Shown here in pieces: positions 61,220-64,000 of a stretch of 64,000 bases of DNA. The position numbers and the translations under genes are program-made. Source of the stretch: Tetradesmus obliquus (taxonomy: Eukaryota; Chlorophyta; Chlorophyceae; Sphaeropleales; Scenedesmaceae); NCBI GenBank assembly GCA_030272155.1, contig CP126191.1, positions 332,501 through 396,500 on the forward strand. Direction: 5' to 3'. Below the pieces are notes generated by a model that did not search any database, was not told the DNA's origin, and saw only the letters and a list, made by a program, of their open reading frames with translations. Every line of letters starts with the position of its first letter. Within the stretch, counting starts at the first letter, position 1.

Positions 61220-64000
61220 GCCCGCAGAAATTTGACAAGAGCACTGCCAGGGAGATGGCTGGCTTTGACAACGTGGGCCTTGCCATGATCAGCGTGTTCC
61301 AGTCGATGACGCTGAGCAACTGGAGCTTCACCATGTACCGCACCATGGACTTTTTGAGTCCTGTGATTGTGATCTACTGGCTGGCCATGATCATCTTTGG
61401 CGCCTACTTTGTGGTGAGCAGCAATGCATTGCTGCGCAAGAAGGACTTGGCTGCTGATTGATGTTTGTCGCTGCTGCACGTGTATTATAGGGCTGGAGGG
61501 CTGCCGCATGTTGGCTGCAGGTCGCAATCGCGCAAGGGACAGCGCTCAATGGCCCAGCGTATCCAGTATTCCTGTGCGACAGTGCAGTCTGTGCAGCTAC
61601 CAGTGCTGACAGAGCTGCTCCTGCTTCACAATGTGTGCTGCAGCTGAACCTGTTCCTGGCCGTGCTCAAGACCAAGTTTGCCAAGGCGCAGAGCCTGCTG
61701 CACGAGAAGCGCCGCCACAGGAGGGCGCTGAAGGGCGAGCAGGGCCGCGCAAAGCAGAACATCCTGATGAAGGCGGCAGGATGGGCCAGGGGTGAGCGGC
61801 AGTGCAACAGCAGGAACGAAGACTGGCTCACCATGCATCCTTAAAAGCTTGGCTGGTGCTGCCAACAGAGGGCCAGTTGCTTGCTTGCAGGCATACGTGA
61901 TAGCACAGGCAGCAGGTGGTGTAAATAGCAAGGTCGGATGCTACATGTGTTTGTTGCTGGTGCTACAGGCCAAGTCAAAGGGTTCATGGCTGCACGTGCC
62001 AACAAGGATGCCCTGGCCAGCCACATCAATGAGGTGGTGGCCAAGAAGGCAGCAGCCATCGAGATGGGCGAGTTCGACACACCACGCAGCAACATCACAG
62101 GCTTCACAGGTGCGGGCTGCAAGGACAACTGCCTGGCGCTGGCCATCCTTGCACATGCAGCTGATTGACTTCCACTCTGGTGTGCTGCACCGTATGCTTG
62201 CGTTTGAAAAACTGAATGCTGGTTGGAGACACGATGGGAAGGTCCCAGGAAACCTCATGAGGTGATCAGCTGCTTGCTCTTGCTGCATCTGCTGTTGCTG
62301 CTGCAGAATTTGTTGCTGGCGTGCAGGCGTCCGCAGCCAGTGCGCCTGCAGCAGGTGTCGCCTGGGTGACTGTTGCCCCTGCTGCTGACGCAGCACCGCA
62401 GCCCTTAGCTGCCAGCGTCGGTGCTGCTGCCAGCCGCCCCTCTGCAGCAGCCCTGGCGTCAAACTCAGCTAAGCCGGTGCTGGAGAGGCAGATGAGCAAG
62501 TGCGTATGCTGCAGAGCAGCTTGGGCTGCATTGATTGCGGAATGAATGCTGTGACAGCGGACAGTGCTGCCTGCATTTGTATTGCAGCCTCAGCTGCAGC
62601 CATTCCCTATGTTGAGTGTTTGATGCTGGTAACCTGTCGCCACAGGGCAGCACACGCAAATCTGTCGCCTGCGCGTGGTAACCACGTGCTTGTGTTGTGA
62701 TATACCGCCTGTGTTCCCAACTGCAGGAGCAGCATGGGCTCAGGCATGTCCGGCTACTCCGGGTACACCGGCGTGACAGGCGTCACCGGCACCAGCGGCA
62801 TGAGCGGCACCTCGCAGTGCCTGCTGAGCATCGAGGAGTTTGACGAGAGCGTGGAGGTGGGCTGGCTGGTTCTGTGGCAGTTGGGTTGCCTGAGCTGGGT
62901 GTTGTCCAACAGTCCAATCTATTAACCGCTAGGCAGCCTGCAGGAAAGGCAGAGATGTCTTGCACCACATCTGTGCAAGAAGCTTATGTGCCCATCAAGC
63001 GTTTCATTGCGAGGCAAGCTGCAGCGCTGACTGTGCATTTGCCGCTTGCAGGACCTGCCTGCCGCCAAGCGCTACGCCATGATGCTGCAGTACCGCATCC
63101 GCGTGCTGGTGACCAGCAGCATGTTCAACAACATCTTCCTGCTGGCGATCATCGCCAACACGGTGGCGCTGGCGCTCACGCACGAGGGCATGACCCACGA
63201 GTGAGGCGCTGCGACCCCTGATGTCCTGCCACATGCCTTGTTTCTGTAGTGCCTGCAGCTCACCTTGCTGTTGCTGTACCTGCTGCCGGGGTTCATGCTG
63301 CTCAAGCCCTGCTGATGCCTGTTGGAATGATTTCCACTTCCTTACTTTCTGGTCTTGGCCCATGCACTCGTCATGTCGTGGCTCATACCGTCTAAGCTGG
63401 TCCTGAAACCCACATGCAACCACCGTCTCTTTAACAACCTGCCATTTTTTGTGCCGCAGGTTCGAGGAGGGCCTGCATCAGGCCAACCTGGCCTTCACCA
63501 TCCTCTTCACAGTGGAGATGCTGGCTAAGATCGCAGGCTTGGGCCTGTTTGCCTATCTATCAGATGCCTGGTCGCTGTTTGATGCGCTGGTGGTGGCATT
63601 CAGCCTGGTGGAGATGGTAACGGAGCTCATGGCGCGCAGCAACGCGTCAGGGCTGACGGCGCTGAGGTGCGCATGCGCCAGTGCAGTGCAGCACTGCAGG
63701 CTGTGATGGATCAGGGACTGTACCCTTGCTGCTGTAGTGTGCATGTGATGTATACAGCTACCTGCTGGCGGCAGCATGCAATGGACCAGTGATAACAGTG
63801 GCAAATAGCATATTTCCAGCGATTAGATGGTCACAAATGGTAGGCAGGCCGCCATCACATGCTGCTGCTGCCGCCTTGGATGCGTCTGTGCTGCTGCAGG
63901 TCTGTGCGGTCGCTGCGCGTGCTGCGTTCGTTCCGCGTGCTGCGCGTCATGAAGATGTTCAAGTACCTAGACAGCCTCAAGATGATCGCTGCGGTGCGTA
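57314..64000 (+). CDS. Four-domain voltage-gated cation channel (CaV/NaV type), N-terminal half
   Basis: Exons in phase: 57314-57360, a 24-base microexon 57419-57442 (optional), 57604-57968, 58286-58914, 59117-59221, 59420-59470, 59631-59754, 60017-60245, 60519-60619, 60856-61004, 61228-61413, 61644-61791, 61969-62109, 62307-62499, 62727-62856, 63052-63200, 63460-63666 and 63900 to the edge; about 1020 residues so far. A long Ala/Ser-rich cytoplasmic N terminus with a coiled coil comes first. Domain I follows: S1 (ELIVLLMIFGNCISLAA), S2-S3, S4 (LKALRALRAMRPLRTITR), S5, a Cys-bearing turret, pore helix and S6 (IVIYWLAMIIFGAYFV, NLFLAVLKTKF). Then come the I-II linker and domain II with S4 (RSLRVLRSFRVLRVMKMFKY). 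The pore motif of domain I is FQSMTLSNW, lacking the acidic residue. Domains III and IV would lie beyond 64000. Algal homologs act in the plasma or flagellar membrane, which is inference here. Confidence 0.92.
61176..61221 (+). repeat. (CTG)n tract before channel exon 11
   Basis: About 15 CTG triplets lie a few bases upstream of the CCCGCAG acceptor at 61227. It is intronic and on the sense strand, and likely serves as the pyrimidine-rich part of the splice site. Confidence 0.85.

Overview
This window looks like nuclear DNA of a green alga (core Chlorophyta, probably Chlorophyceae). The genes are split into many short exons with GT-AG splice sites. CTG/CAG repeats are everywhere and encode poly-Ala, poly-Gln and poly-Ser tracts. 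The gene set (SOUL heme-binding protein, mTERF, four-domain voltage-gated channel, F-box/LRR proteins, YegS-type lipid kinase, secreted papain-like protease, a eukaryotic tRNA-Ala) fits an alga. No species can be named from sequence alone. There is no bacterial-style operon or CRISPR array.

Layout, left to right. 1-1291 (-): end-truncated, acidic low-complexity gene. 2811-13154 (-): large WD-repeat protein with many exons. 13661-16285 and 17077-19670 (+): tandem F-box/LRR paralogs; the second carries a frameshift. 21517-28052 (+): signal-peptide SOUL protein whose introns are swollen by arrays of copied exon edges. 29574-33150 (-): organellar mTERF protein. 35395-36990: unresolved, broken coding remnant. 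37753-41482: head-to-tail nest of 5'-truncated LINE copies lying just before a tRNA-Ala(CGC) at 41586-41658. 42666-48641 (-): diacylglycerol/sphingosine-type lipid kinase, also with copied exon edges. 50848-55891 (-): secreted C1A cysteine peptidase, 13 exons. 57314-64000+ (+): first half of a four-domain voltage-gated cation channel, cut by the window edge.

The most interesting structure is not a gene. In at least four genes (WD, SOUL, mTERF, lipid kinase) truncated copies of exon edges sit in the adjacent introns, always obeying one geometry: copies of an exon start with its AG acceptor lie upstream of the full exon, and copies of an exon end (with its GT donor in most cases) lie downstream. 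Tandem duplication of segments straddling splice sites explains this. In the SOUL gene it has grown to 13 acceptor copies with a 6-unit higher-order repeat. The result is introns packed with decoy splice sites.

Exon calls for the protease, lipid kinase, mTERF, SOUL, F-box and channel genes were checked by codon phase at each junction. Coordinates were read by eye, so an error of one base is possible at some boundaries.
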